From Clostridiales bacterium (GTDB lineage Bacteria; Bacillota; Clostridia; Christensenellales; Borkfalkiaceae): a stretch of 64,000 nucleotides of DNA. The translations under genes were made by a program, and so were the position numbers. The notes beneath the pieces are model-generated. The model ran no database searches. It was not told where the DNA came from and saw only the letters and a program-made list of their open reading frames with translations. The stretch covers positions 101,022 through 165,021 of the forward strand of contig DPGH01000006.1 in assembly GCA_003523255.1 (NCBI GenBank), read 5' to 3'. Shown here piece by piece: positions 33,985 to 43,099 of this stretch (its first letter is position 1; each line of letters opens with the position of its first letter).

Positions 33985-36567
33985 TTACTTCTCCGTTAAT
34001 TTTTCTTTTAAATCGCCGAGTATCGAAAACGCCTGCATCGGCGAAAGATTGTTAATATCTATGTCTTTTATAATTCTTTCCGTTTCACTGTATTGCGGAA
34101 GGGTTTTTTCATCGTCTTCTGCTGCGTAAGTTTTTTCTTGCCCGCGAGTAATATCGGCTTTTTCAAGCGAGACGAGTATTTCTTTCGCGCGAGAAGTTAT
34201 TTTTTTATCTACTCCCGCAAGTTCGGCAACCTCTATACCAAAACTTTTATTCGCACTTCCCCGCATGATTTTACGTAAAAACACGAACGACCCCTGCATT
34301 TCTTTCACCGTGATTTTATAGTTCTTTACGCCGGGCAAAGTTCCCTCGAGTTCCGAAAGTTCGTGGTAATGCGTTGCAAAAAGCGTTTTTGCTCGCAAAA
34401 CGCCGGCAATGTATTCGACTACCGCCCACGCGATCGAAAGCCCATCGAAAGTGCTTGTTCCTCTGCCGATTTCGTCAAGAAGAACAAGGCTCTTATCGGT
34501 TGCGTTTTTAAGAATATAAGCCGTTTCAGACATTTCCACCATAAACGTACTTTGGTTGGAAGTAAGACTGTCGCTTGCCCCTATACGCGTAAAAATTTTA
34601 TCGGTAAGAGGTATTACCGCTTTTTTTGCGGGAACGAAACACCCGATGTGCGCCATAAGCGTTATTATTGCAACCTGTCGCATATACGTGCTTTTACCGG
34701 CCATATTCGGTCCCGTTATAATCGCCATTCTGTTTTCTTCGTTATCAAGGATGCAGTCGTTGGGAACGAACCTGACGTCTAAAGTCGCCTCGACGACGGG
34801 ATGTCTGCCCTCGGAAATTTCCATGCGGGAAGTGTTTTCTTCTATCGACGGTTTAACATATCCCCGTTCTCTCGAAACTGTTGCAAATGAAAGCAAAACG
34901 TCTAACGTTGCAATCGCGTCCGAAGCTTTTTTAAGTGCGGGAACGTATCCGCATAAAACGTTTTTAACTTCCGAGTAAAGCGCCGCTTCGAGTTGGACCG
35001 CCTTTTCTTCGCTTGAAAGTATTTTTACCTCTAACTCTTTCAATTCGTCCGTAATATATCTTTCCGCGTTTGCGAGAGTTTGCTTTCTCTGATAATCGTA
35101 AGGTACTTTTGAGGTAAAAGAATTAGTAACTTCGATATAATACCCGAAAACTCTGTTATAGCCGATTTTGAGCGTTTTAATGCCCGTCTTGTCGCGCTCG
35201 CGTTTTTCAAGTTCCGTAATCGCGCTTTTACCGTTTACCGAGAGATTTTTAAGTTCGTCGAGTTCCTCATTATATCCCGTTTTAATATATTCGCCGTCTG
35301 TCTTACATTCTTTTCTGCTTATCGCGCTATCGAGAAGTTTGACGAGTGCAGAAAAATCGTCTATATCGGAATTTATGTCTTTAAGTATATCGCAATTAAA
35401 ACCGGAAAGCATAAATTTAATTTCCGGCAGCGTGCCGAGCGACGCGCAAAGATTTAAGCAGTCAGCAGGCAAAAGATTGTTGTTGGAGATTTTACCGGAT
35501 ATTCTCGCCACGTCCTTAAATCCGGAAAGCACGTCCGAAAGCGCGGAGCGAGAAAGCGTGTCGTTATAAAGTGTTTCAACACCCTTTAGCCTATAATTTA
35601 TATCTTTTGCCGTACCGAGCGGAGAAAGTACGAAACTATGTAATTTTCTCGCGCCCATGCTCGTTTTCGTTTTATCCAAAAGCCATAAAAGCGTACCGTA
35701 TTTTTTTCCGTCGCGTATCGTTTTTACCAGTTCGAGATTGCGAACGGTGTTCGCGTCGAGCATCAAAAGTTTGTCGCCGTTTACGACCGTTATGCCGTTA
35801 ATGTTTACGAGCGCGTGTTTTTGGGTTTCTATTAAATATGAAACGAGTGCGCCCGAACTTTTTATCGAAGGGTCTTTTGCGTTAAACCCGAATATTTCAA
35901 TTGATTGAGTTTTAAGCTGTTTTAATAAAGCGTTTAATGCAAGATTTTCGTTAAAATCGCTTTCCGGTAAATACGAAAATTTCGGCAAAACGCCTTGAAC
36001 TACAAGCGGCGAAGCGTTAAAAATTTTAGCGGCTTTTTCGCATGCTACTATTTCCGCCGGGGCGATTTTAACTAATTTATCTGTTAAATCGGACATAACC
36101 GAATTACCGCGGAAGTTTTCCGCATAAAACTCTCCTGTGGTTATATCTGCCCACGAAAAGCCCGCTTCGTTATCTCCTACGTATACCGCCGCAATAAAAT
36201 TGTTGGTTTTTTCGTCTATGTATTCGTCCGTTACGGTACCCGCCGTAACTACTTTTATGACCTGTCTGTCAACGAGTTCTTTCCCTTTGGTACTTAAAGA
36301 CAGTTGCTCGCAAATAGCCACCTTTTCCCCAGCTGCAACGAGTTTGGAAATATACGCTTCCGCCGCGTGAAAAGGAATTCCGCACATAGGCGCCCTTTCA
36401 CTAAGTCCGCAATCGCGACCGGTAAGCGTTAAATCGAGCAATTCGGAAGCCTTAACAGCGTCGTCGAAAAACATTTCGTAAAAATCGCCGAGCCTGTAAA
36501 AAACTATGCAGTCTTTATATTTTTCTTTTATTTGTTGGTAATGCACCATCATCGGAGAGAGCGGCAT
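33985..36567 (-). CDS. mutS: DNA mismatch repair protein MutS
   Basis: Recognises mispairs. The N-terminal mismatch-binding domain includes YKDCIVFYRLGDFYEMFFDDA with the Phe-x-Glu wedge equivalent. The C-terminal ABC ATPase has Walker A TGPNMAGKSTYMRQ, the signature STFMVEM and Walker B LVLLDEIGRGTSTFDG. The 860 residues are normal. GGAGGAAA precedes the ATG. miaB ends 14 nt upstream, forming a miaB-mutS-mutL-miaA-ynbB unit. Confidence 0.96.
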   Translation of the reverse strand: MPLSPMMVHYQQIKEKYKDCIVFYRLGDFYEMFFDDAVKASELLDLTLTGRDCGLSERAPMCGIPFHAAEAYISKLVAAGEKVAICEQLSLSTKGKELVDRQVIKVVTAGTVTDEYIDEKTNNFIAAVYVGDNEAGFSWADITTGEFYAENFRGNSVMSDLTDKLVKIAPAEIVACEKAAKIFNASPLVVQGVLPKFSYLPESDFNENLALNALLKQLKTQSIEIFGFNAKDPSIKSSGALVSYLIETQKHALVNINGITVVNGDKLLMLDANTVRNLELVKTIRDGKKYGTLLWLLDKTKTSMGARKLHSFVLSPLGTAKDINYRLKGVETLYNDTLSRSALSDVLSGFKDVARISGKISNNNLLPADCLNLCASLGTLPEIKFMLSGFNCDILKDINSDIDDFSALVKLLDSAISRKECKTDGEYIKTGYNEELDELKNLSVNGKSAITELEKRERDKTGIKTLKIGYNRVFGYYIEVTNSFTSKVPYDYQRKQTLANAERYITDELKELEVKILSSEEKAVQLEAALYSEVKNVLCGYVPALKKASDAIATLDVLLSFATVSRERGYVKPSIEENTSRMEISEGRHPVVEATLDVRFVPNDCILDNEENRMAIITGPNMAGKSTYMRQVAIITLMAHIGCFVPAKKAVIPLTDKIFTRIGASDSLTSNQSTFMVEMSETAYILKNATDKSLVLLDEIGRGTSTFDGLSIAWAVVEYIAGVLRAKTLFATHYHELSELEGTLPGVKNYKITVKEMQGSFVFLRKIMRGSANKSFGIEVAELAGVDKKITSRAKEILVSLEKADITRGQEKTYAAEDDEKTLPQYSETERIIKDIDINNLSPMQAFSILGDLKEKLTEK

Positions 36568-36581
36568 AATTTTTCCTCCTT

Positions 36582-37922
36582 TTACGCGTTATCTTTAACG
36601 ACTTCGCCGTAAAGCGAAATTCCGTTTACTTCGTTAATTTTTACGTTTACAAATTCGCCGATAAGGCTTTTGTCTCCGTTAAAATATGCCATTCTTCCGT
36701 AAACGTCCCTTCCGAGATATTTGTTTTTCTTTTCGTCGTAATCCTCGCAAAGAATTTCGATCGTTTTTCCTTTATAGCCTTGCGTTTGTTTTCTGCTGAT
36801 TTCGTTTTGCAATTCTATTAGGCGAGTGATTCTGTCGCGAGAAACTTCCTCATCGATTTGTCCGTCCATTTTAGCGGCGGGCGTGCCTTTTCTTTTAGAG
36901 TAAACGAAAGTAAACGCACCCGAAAACCCGACCTTTTTCGTGAGAGAAAGAGTATCTGCAAAATCCTCTTCCGTTTCGGTCGGAAAACCTACCATAATAT
37001 CCGTAGTTATGGCAACGTCATCTACGTATTTTCTTAATAAGTCTACTTTCTCGAAGTAATCATTCCTCCCGTATTTTCTGTTCATAAGTTTTAAAATTCT
37101 GTCTGAACCGGACTGAACGGGCAAATGTACGGTTTTGCACGTCTTGTCGCTCTCCGCAATCGCCTTAACCATTTCCTCGTTTAAGTCTTTAGGGTGATTC
37201 GTCATAAATCTTAAACGGAATTTGCCAGGAATTTCGGAAACGCGCTTAATAAGCGAAGCAAAAGAAACGCCTTCTAAATCGTTGCCGTAAGAGTTGACGT
37301 TTTGACCTAATAAAGTTATTTCTTTATAACCCTCTTTTATTAAAGCCTCGCATTCGGTAACTATTTTTTCGGGGTCGCGACTTCTTTCTCTCCCGCGAAC
37401 GTAAGGCACGATGCAATAGGTGCAAAAATTATTGCAACCGTAAGAAATGTTTACCCATGCGTTGGGATAACTTGTTCTCGCCTTCGGCGTGCCCTCGACA
37501 ATTTCTCCTTCCTTTTCTTCGATTTCTAAAATTCTTTTCTTTCCGTTCAATCTTTCGGATAAAAGAAATTTAAAGTTTTCAAGATTATGAGTGCCGAAAA
37601 CTATATCGATAAAAGGAAACTTGTTCCTGATAAGTTCACCCTCGCCTTTTTGTTGCGTCATACAGCCGCCGACGGCGATTATCAAATCTTTTTTAACTTT
37701 TTTAAGACCTTTAAGCGCGCCTATATTCCCCTCGGCTTTATCCTCGGCATTTTCTCTTATACAGCATGTGTTAAAAACGATTATGTCCGCATCCTCGTCT
37801 TTATCCGTCGGTTTATAACCTGCTTCGGTAAGTATACCCGCTATTTTTTCAGACTCGTGAACGTTCATCTGACAACCGTACGTTACTATACGATATTTTT
37901 TATCTTCTGCGATTTTATTCAT
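36582..37922 (-). CDS. miaB: tRNA-2-methylthio-N6-dimethylallyladenosine synthase
   Basis: Radical SAM methylthiotransferase acting on i6A37 of tRNA. The N-terminal UPF0004 domain (about 8-130) has three cluster cysteines in TYGCQMN, NTCCIREN and VGGCMTQ. The radical SAM triad is in SYGCNNFCTYCIVPYVRGRE. A C-terminal TRAM domain (about 375-440) follows. The 446 residues are standard. A good promoter lies just upstream with its -10 only 7 nt from the ATG and no ribosome-binding site, indicating a leaderless transcript. Confidence 0.95.
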   Translation of the reverse strand: MNKIAEDKKYRIVTYGCQMNVHESEKIAGILTEAGYKPTDKDEDADIIVFNTCCIRENAEDKAEGNIGALKGLKKVKKDLIIAVGGCMTQQKGEGELIRNKFPFIDIVFGTHNLENFKFLLSERLNGKKRILEIEEKEGEIVEGTPKARTSYPNAWVNISYGCNNFCTYCIVPYVRGRERSRDPEKIVTECEALIKEGYKEITLLGQNVNSYGNDLEGVSFASLIKRVSEIPGKFRLRFMTNHPKDLNEEMVKAIAESDKTCKTVHLPVQSGSDRILKLMNRKYGRNDYFEKVDLLRKYVDDVAITTDIMVGFPTETEEDFADTLSLTKKVGFSGAFTFVYSKRKGTPAAKMDGQIDEEVSRDRITRLIELQNEISRKQTQGYKGKTIEILCEDYDEKKNKYLGRDVYGRMAYFNGDKSLIGEFVNVKINEVNGISLYGEVVKDNA

Positions 37923-37929
37923 AGTTTAT

Positions 37930-37958
37930 ATAATAACTTATATTATTTATTTTGTCAA
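37930..37958 (-). promoter_or_regulatory. Promoter of miaB operon (leaderless)
   Basis: On the - strand TTGACA (37953-37958), 17 nt, TATTAT (37930-37935), then 7 nt to the miaB ATG. Confidence 0.72.
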
Positions 37959-37975
37959 ATACTGAACGCCGCGCC

Positions 37976-38004
37976 GCATATAAAATCGCCTGTAATACAT
38001 ACTA
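37976..38004 (+). promoter_or_regulatory. Possible sigma-G/sigma-F-type promoter of the class A PBP gene
   Basis: GCATA (37976-37980), 17 nt, CATACTA (37998-38004). This resembles the Bacillus forespore pattern GHATR-N18-CATnHTA, one base short in the spacer. The -10 ends 7 nt before the ATG. No vegetative promoter of comparable quality is seen in the 89-bp divergent gap on this strand. Confidence 0.5.
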
Positions 38005-38011
38005 AAATCGT

Positions 38012-40231
38012 ATGAATAAAGGCTTAAAAATTTTATTTATAATTCTTCTGTCTGTCGGCGCGTTGATTTTATCCGCTTTTGCGGCGTACTTTGTTATGAC
38101 CGCAGGAGCAACTCTCGATGCGGATAAACTCGTAAACGTTCATCGAACGGTCGTTTTTCTCGATAAAAACGGAGATACGATAGAAGAATCCTCGGGAAAA
38201 TCGTCTGTTACGGGAATAGACGATATTCCGCTCCACGTGCAAAACGCCTTTATCGCGATAGAAGACAAGCGTTTTTACTCGCACGGCGGAACCGATTTCA
38301 AGGCGCTGTGTCGTTCGGGCGTCAAAAACGTTTTTTCGCTTTCGCTGAAAGAGGGCGCTTCGACAATCGACCAGCAACTTATAAAAAATACTCATTTAAC
38401 GAGCGATAAAACGCTAAAACGCAAACTTACGGAAATAAAACTTGCAAAAGAACTCGATAAAAAATATACCAAGCGCGAAATTCTCGAAAAATATCTCAAC
38501 ACGATTTACTTCGGCAACGGTTGCTACGGCATAACGGACGCTTCCGAATACTTTTTCGGAAAAACGCCTAAAAATTTGACCGTAAGCGAAGGAGCGATTC
38601 TTGCCGGCACGGTTAAAGCACCGTCAAACTACTCGCCTAAAAACAACCCCGAAAAGTGTTTAAAAAGACGTAATCTTGTTTTGAGCGAAATGGAAAAACA
38701 AGGTTATATCGACAAAACCCTGTATACCGCCGCAGTAACTACGCCCTTGCCTGAAATAAAAACCGACAAAAAACCTGATAACGCTTTTTTAGCGTACGCC
38801 AAAAATGAGTTATCGTTTTTAATCGAAACCGACGCATATGAAAAAAACAAAACGATAGTAAACACTTCTTATAACGAAGGTTTTCAAAGAATTCTTGAAA
38901 ACGTTTTTGCAGAAAACGATTCGGACTATAACGTAACCGCAATAATACTAAACAAACGCGGCGAGGCGGAAGCATTTTATTCTACGTCGGAAATACAAGA
39001 AAAACGACAACTCGGGTCGGTAATTAAACCCGTTGCGGTATACGCCCCCGCAATAGAACTCGGCACGATATACTCGTGCAGTAAAATTCTCGATGAAAAA
39101 ACAGTTTTCTCAGGTTATGCGCCAGCAAATTATAAAAATAAGTACTACGGAAACGTTTCGGCAAAATTCGCACTGTCCAAAAGCCTTAATATACCGGCGG
39201 TTAAAATACTTTCTTTAACCGGAGTAAAAAACTCCCTTGAGTTTCTTAAAAAAACCGACGTCGAAATCACCGAAGCGGACGAAAATCTTTCAGTTGCGCT
39301 CGGCGCAACCGTAAACGGGGCAAAAATCGACTCGATTGCCGCAGTATACGCGTCGTTTATAAACGACGGCGTTTTTACGCCGGCACATTCGATAACAGGC
39401 GTTGTAAAAGCGAATAAAAACTTATATGAAAAACGAAAAACCGTACGACTGTTTTCTCCCGATACGTCGTACGTTATAACCGATATGCTAAGCGAAACCG
39501 TAAATAACGGCACGGCAAAAAGGCTTAAAACGGAAGATATTTTGCTTTCAGCAAAAACCGGCACGGTAGGAACGGAAAAGGGAAACTCCGACGCGTATTG
39601 CATATCGTTTTCTCCCGAATACGTTTTAAGCGTACGATATTCCGCAAAAGGCGGCAACATTATGCCGAACTCAATAACCGGCGGAACGGAACCCGCTTCT
39701 GTCTCTGCGGCGATATGGAGAAAAATTTATCCGAACGGAACGAATACGCAATTTTCTAAACCCGAAAGCGTAAAAGAACTTAATATAGACGAAATAAGTT
39801 ATGAAAGCGACGGAGTAATCGAAATAGCGGACGAATTTGCTCCGGACAGATATAAACTTAAAGAATTGTTTACCGAAAAAAACTGTCCTAAAAGCACTTC
39901 ACATAGGTTCACCCATCCTTCGGCTAATATAAATGATTTTTCAGTAAATAACAATAAGATTTGCATTAGATTATGTCTGGCACAATACTACGGTTTAAAG
40001 ATTTACGTTCGCGACGGCAATAGTGAATCGCTCGTATACGAAGCAAACTCTTGTGTGCCGGAAGAAATTACTGTTAATATTCCGAACGAAAAAAAAGAAT
40101 ACGAATATTACGCTTTACCCTTTTTCAAAAACGGCGAAATAGTTAAAAACGGTGAGAAGATATTTTTAGGCAAAATAAAATCATCCGAAAGAGTTTCTTC
40201 GGATGACTGGTGGAAAAACGAATTTGAGTAA
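38012..40231 (+). CDS. Class A penicillin-binding protein (glycosyltransferase-transpeptidase)
   Basis: Bifunctional peptidoglycan synthase, anchored by one helix (about 8-30). The GT51 glycosyltransferase domain (about 45-225) has EDKRFYSHGG with the catalytic Glu, GASTIDQQLIKN and KYLNTIYFGNG. The transpeptidase domain has GSVIKP (SxxK), SKSLN (SxN) and AKTGT (KTG). The last 120 residues are an extra beta-rich tail. The possible forespore promoter suggests a PbpF/PbpG-like spore role; this is inference. No ribosome-binding site precedes the ATG. The 3' end contains the thiI terminator read on the other strand and one palindromic 17-mer. Confidence 0.92.
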   Translation: MNKGLKILFIILLSVGALILSAFAAYFVMTAGATLDADKLVNVHRTVVFLDKNGDTIEESSGKSSVTGIDDIPLHVQNAFIAIEDKRFYSHGGTDFKALCRSGVKNVFSLSLKEGASTIDQQLIKNTHLTSDKTLKRKLTEIKLAKELDKKYTKREILEKYLNTIYFGNGCYGITDASEYFFGKTPKNLTVSEGAILAGTVKAPSNYSPKNNPEKCLKRRNLVLSEMEKQGYIDKTLYTAAVTTPLPEIKTDKKPDNAFLAYAKNELSFLIETDAYEKNKTIVNTSYNEGFQRILENVFAENDSDYNVTAIILNKRGEAEAFYSTSEIQEKRQLGSVIKPVAVYAPAIELGTIYSCSKILDEKTVFSGYAPANYKNKYYGNVSAKFALSKSLNIPAVKILSLTGVKNSLEFLKKTDVEITEADENLSVALGATVNGAKIDSIAAVYASFINDGVFTPAHSITGVVKANKNLYEKRKTVRLFSPDTSYVITDMLSETVNNGTAKRLKTEDILLSAKTGTVGTEKGNSDAYCISFSPEYVLSVRYSAKGGNIMPNSITGGTEPASVSAAIWRKIYPNGTNTQFSKPESVKELNIDEISYESDGVIEIADEFAPDRYKLKELFTEKNCPKSTSHRFTHPSANINDFSVNNNKICIRLCLAQYYGLKIYVRDGNSESLVYEANSCVPEEITVNIPNEKKEYEYYALPFFKNGEIVKNGEKIFLGKIKSSERVSSDDWWKNEFE
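39970..39986. repeat. Palindromic 17-mer, copy 4 (ATTATGTCTGGCACAAT)
   Basis: Inside the C-terminal coding part of the class A PBP gene. One base (C for T in the right arm) departs from consensus. It is read in a different codon phase from the other coding copies. Confidence 0.5.
40173..40206 (-). terminator. Terminator of the pheS-thiI operon, inside the PBP coding sequence
   Basis: On the - strand TCATCCGAA and TTCGGATGA form a perfect 9-bp stem with an 8-nt loop, followed by TTTTATTTT. It lies about 33 nt past the thiI stop, within the last codons of the converging PBP gene. On the + strand no U-tract follows, so it should act in one direction only. Confidence 0.8.
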
Positions 40232-40238
40232 TTCGGTT

Positions 40239-41393
40239 TTACAATTCATATTTTTCGATATTTGCCATAGCCTCTGCGATAAGCCCCTCAACGTCAAGTT
40301 TGCTTTCCGCTTTTATAACGCGTTCGAGATTAGGCTTAATTACAGGGAATTTCGGTAAAAACACGGTACAACAATCTTCGTACGGTAAAATAGAAGTTTC
40401 GTAAGTATCGATTTTTCTCGAAATCTCGATTATATCGATTTTGTCGAACATAATTAACGGCCTTAAAACAGGCATCGTAACTACGGAATTCGACGAAGTT
40501 ATGCTTTCTATCGTCTGACTCGCAACCTGACCTAAACTCTCACCCGTGATAATCGCCTGATCGCCGATTTGTTTTGAAAGTCTTTCGGCAATTCTCATCA
40601 TAAATCTGCGCATAAGCGTTATCATATACTCTTCGGGGCAATTTGCATGGATTGCCTCTTGTATATGTGTGAACGAAACTACGTAAAGATTTATACCGCC
40701 GTTATATTCGCCTATCTTTTTCGTTAATTCGATAACTTTTTCTTTTGCAGCCTCTCCCGTGTACGGAAAACTGTGAAAATGCAAGCAATCAAGTTTCATA
40801 CCGCGTTTTGCGGTCATATACCCCGCGACGGGACTATCTATCCCTCCGGAAATTAAAAGCAAGCCCTTTCCCGCGGAACCTACAGGCATACCGCTCATTG
40901 CATGTATAACTTCGGTATATACGAAGGTTTTTCCGTCCTCTCTTATATCAACGTAAACCGTAAAAGAAGGATTTTTAACGTCTACGGTTAAGCCGTCGTA
41001 CGTTTCCAAAAGTCTGCCGCCGAGCAATGCGGAAGTTTGAACGGAATTAGGTTGAAAACTTTTATCCGCACGATTTGTTTCGATTTTAAACGAACCGATT
41101 TTATTTTTACAAAGTTCTTTTACCGCCGTAAATATTTCGTTTATATCGTTTTTAACGACAAGCGCCCTGCTGTACGTATGTATTCCTGCCGTTTTAGATA
41201 ACTTATCGGTTATCAAACCGTAATCGCATTCGTCAAAATCTTCAATCAGATATCTGCTGTGCATCGCAGTAAAAGTGTGTTTTATGCTTTTAAGCGACCG
41301 TTTTATATTTTCTTTTAAAAGTTTTTCAAAATAACTGCGATTTTTGCCTTTTAAATGTATTTCGCAATATCTGATAATTATAGCCTGTTCCAT
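40239..41393 (-). CDS. thiI: tRNA 4-thiouridine synthetase ThiI (short form)
   Basis: Adenylates U8 of tRNA and transfers sulfur to it; also implicated in thiazole synthesis. A ferredoxin-like domain and THUMP domain (about 1-165) precede the PP-loop ATPase with LLISGGIDSPVAGY (about 178-191). The rhodanese extension of the E. coli protein is missing, as in most Bacillota, where a dedicated NifS-type desulfurase supplies sulfur directly. That desulfurase is the next gene upstream, overlapping by one base (TAATG). Confidence 0.94.
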   Translation of the reverse strand: MEQAIIIRYCEIHLKGKNRSYFEKLLKENIKRSLKSIKHTFTAMHSRYLIEDFDECDYGLITDKLSKTAGIHTYSRALVVKNDINEIFTAVKELCKNKIGSFKIETNRADKSFQPNSVQTSALLGGRLLETYDGLTVDVKNPSFTVYVDIREDGKTFVYTEVIHAMSGMPVGSAGKGLLLISGGIDSPVAGYMTAKRGMKLDCLHFHSFPYTGEAAKEKVIELTKKIGEYNGGINLYVVSFTHIQEAIHANCPEEYMITLMRRFMMRIAERLSKQIGDQAIITGESLGQVASQTIESITSSNSVVTMPVLRPLIMFDKIDIIEISRKIDTYETSILPYEDCCTVFLPKFPVIKPNLERVIKAESKLDVEGLIAEAMANIEKYEL

Positions 41394-42514
41394 TATTTCA
41401 TTATTCCTTTAAGTTTGGTTGCCGAAGCATTAAGTTCATTTATGAGAATATCGACTTCATCTTCGGTAGAATCGGACGATAAAGAAATTCTTAAAACCCC
41501 GTCTAATATCTTGTCTTTGTAACCGCATGCCTCTATAATTCTGCTGTATCTGTTTTTTGCGGAGCACGCCGACCCGTTGCCGACGTATATCCCTTTTGCT
41601 TCAAGCGAGTGCATAAGAACTTCACCACGAAGTCCGATTGCAGAAACGGATAACACGTAAGGAGAAGAATTTTCGCCCGAAACGATAAAAAATAAGTCTT
41701 TTATAAGTCCGTCGATAATTTTTTTCTTTAATTTTTCACATCTTACGTAGTTTTCTTTAATCGTCGTATAATGTTCCTTACCGGCGTATTCAAACACTTT
41801 GATTCCGAAAAAGTTTTCCGTACCGCTGCGATAACCGCTTTCCTGACCGCCGCCGATTAAATACGGCGACAGGTTTACACCTCTTTTTTTAATAAGCGCG
41901 CCTACACCTTTAAGTCCGTTTATTTTGTGCGCGCTTATGCTGTAAAAGTCTATATCGCCCGAAATCGTAAACGGGATTTTGCCGTACGCCTGCACCCCGT
42001 CCGAATGAAATATCGTTTTCGGGTTGATTGCTTTAACCCTTTTTGCTATTTCGGCAACGTCGTTAATCGCGCCAGTTTCGTTGTTTACGTGCATTATGGA
42101 AACAAAGTCCGTGCGATTGTTTTCGAGATATGCGTATAGTTTATTTAAATTAACTCTTCCGTCTTTTTCAAGGTCGATAAATTCTACAGTATTCCCTCTG
42201 TTCTTCTGTTCGAGAAAACTCTTATAAATAGCGGCATGTTCGCCCTTGTCCGTAACGAAAGTCCCGCGTTTAACCGCGCCGAAAACAGCGGTGTTATCGC
42301 TTTCGGTTCCGCAAGAAGTAAATATAACTTCATGTGCTTTGCTACCGAGGTTTTTTAGTATGCTGTCCTTTGCCGAGTTTATTTCTTTTTTAGCGTCAAG
42401 TCCGCCGCGGTAAAGCGCGGAGGGGTTAAAAAACGCCTCGTCGTTAAATTTTTCGGCATATTTCAAAGCCTCTTTACTTGGCTTTGTCGTTGCGGCGTTA
42501 TCAAAATATATCAT
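41393..42514 (-). CDS. Cysteine desulfurase (NifS/IscS family)
   Basis: PLP enzyme releasing sulfur from cysteine as an enzyme persulfide. The N-terminus IYFDNAATTKPSKEAL, PLP lysine in SISAHKINGLKGVGAL and catalytic cysteine in GSACSAKNR are all present. The 373 residues fit the NifS/NifZ type that partners ThiI. Its stop overlaps the thiI start and its own start overlaps the preceding gene, so sulfur donor and tRNA thiolase are co-translated. Confidence 0.93.
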   Translation of the reverse strand: MIYFDNAATTKPSKEALKYAEKFNDEAFFNPSALYRGGLDAKKEINSAKDSILKNLGSKAHEVIFTSCGTESDNTAVFGAVKRGTFVTDKGEHAAIYKSFLEQKNRGNTVEFIDLEKDGRVNLNKLYAYLENNRTDFVSIMHVNNETGAINDVAEIAKRVKAINPKTIFHSDGVQAYGKIPFTISGDIDFYSISAHKINGLKGVGALIKKRGVNLSPYLIGGGQESGYRSGTENFFGIKVFEYAGKEHYTTIKENYVRCEKLKKKIIDGLIKDLFFIVSGENSSPYVLSVSAIGLRGEVLMHSLEAKGIYVGNGSACSAKNRYSRIIEACGYKDKILDGVLRISLSSDSTEDEVDILINELNASATKLKGIMK

Positions 42515-43095
42515 TAAAGTTTACCGTCCAAAACCGTTTTGCTCGAGTATCTTAATAAAAGCTTTATAAAATCTTTCGTGCATTCCGCAAAAAGCAATTT
42601 TTTACTGCCGCCAGTATTTACGACTATATAGTAAAAATCTTTACCGTCTTCAGGATATTCGTTAGAAGTTACGACAATTTTATCTAAATCGGGGCTCGAA
42701 GCGTATCTTTCATAAGTGTCGGACCCGACTTTGCCGAGTTTTTCTATTTCTCCGGTTTCAAACGAAATAACCGGATAACGTTTAACGTCTTTAACGACTT
42801 TCGCAATTTTTACAGACCCCGTAATAAAAGTATAGTCGTAGTCAATGCAAAAATTATTTTTAAATTTTAAAGCGACTACTGTAAATCCTATAAACAAAGC
42901 CGTCGGAAAAATTAAAAACAAAATATTTAATATAATGCTCCCTTTGCCGAACTCGGTATTAAAAAGGGCGATTAAAAACCATAAAATACCTGCGGCAAAC
43001 GAAAGCGCGCCGAGCGTTAAAAGTATATAATATTTAGTTTTACCAGATTTTACTTTTCCGCATTTAGCGGATTCTTCGTAAAAAACTTCTTGCAT
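42514..43095 (-). CDS. Uncharacterised two-helix membrane protein
   Basis: A 193-residue protein I do not recognise with confidence. Two membrane helices at about 22-46 and 52-78 separate a short basic N-terminus from a soluble C-terminal domain of mixed strands and helices. That domain has no obvious motif; a single Cys is near its end. It sits between mutS2 and the desulfurase gene, 4 nt after mutS2 and overlapping the desulfurase start (TAATG), so it belongs to the pheS-thiI operon. Confidence 0.7.
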   Translation of the reverse strand: MQEVFYEESAKCGKVKSGKTKYYILLTLGALSFAAGILWFLIALFNTEFGKGSIILNILFLIFPTALFIGFTVVALKFKNNFCIDYDYTFITGSVKIAKVVKDVKRYPVISFETGEIEKLGKVGSDTYERYASSPDLDKIVVTSNEYPEDGKDFYYIVVNTGGSKKLLFAECTKDFIKLLLRYSSKTVLDGKL

Positions 43096-43099
43096 GATA

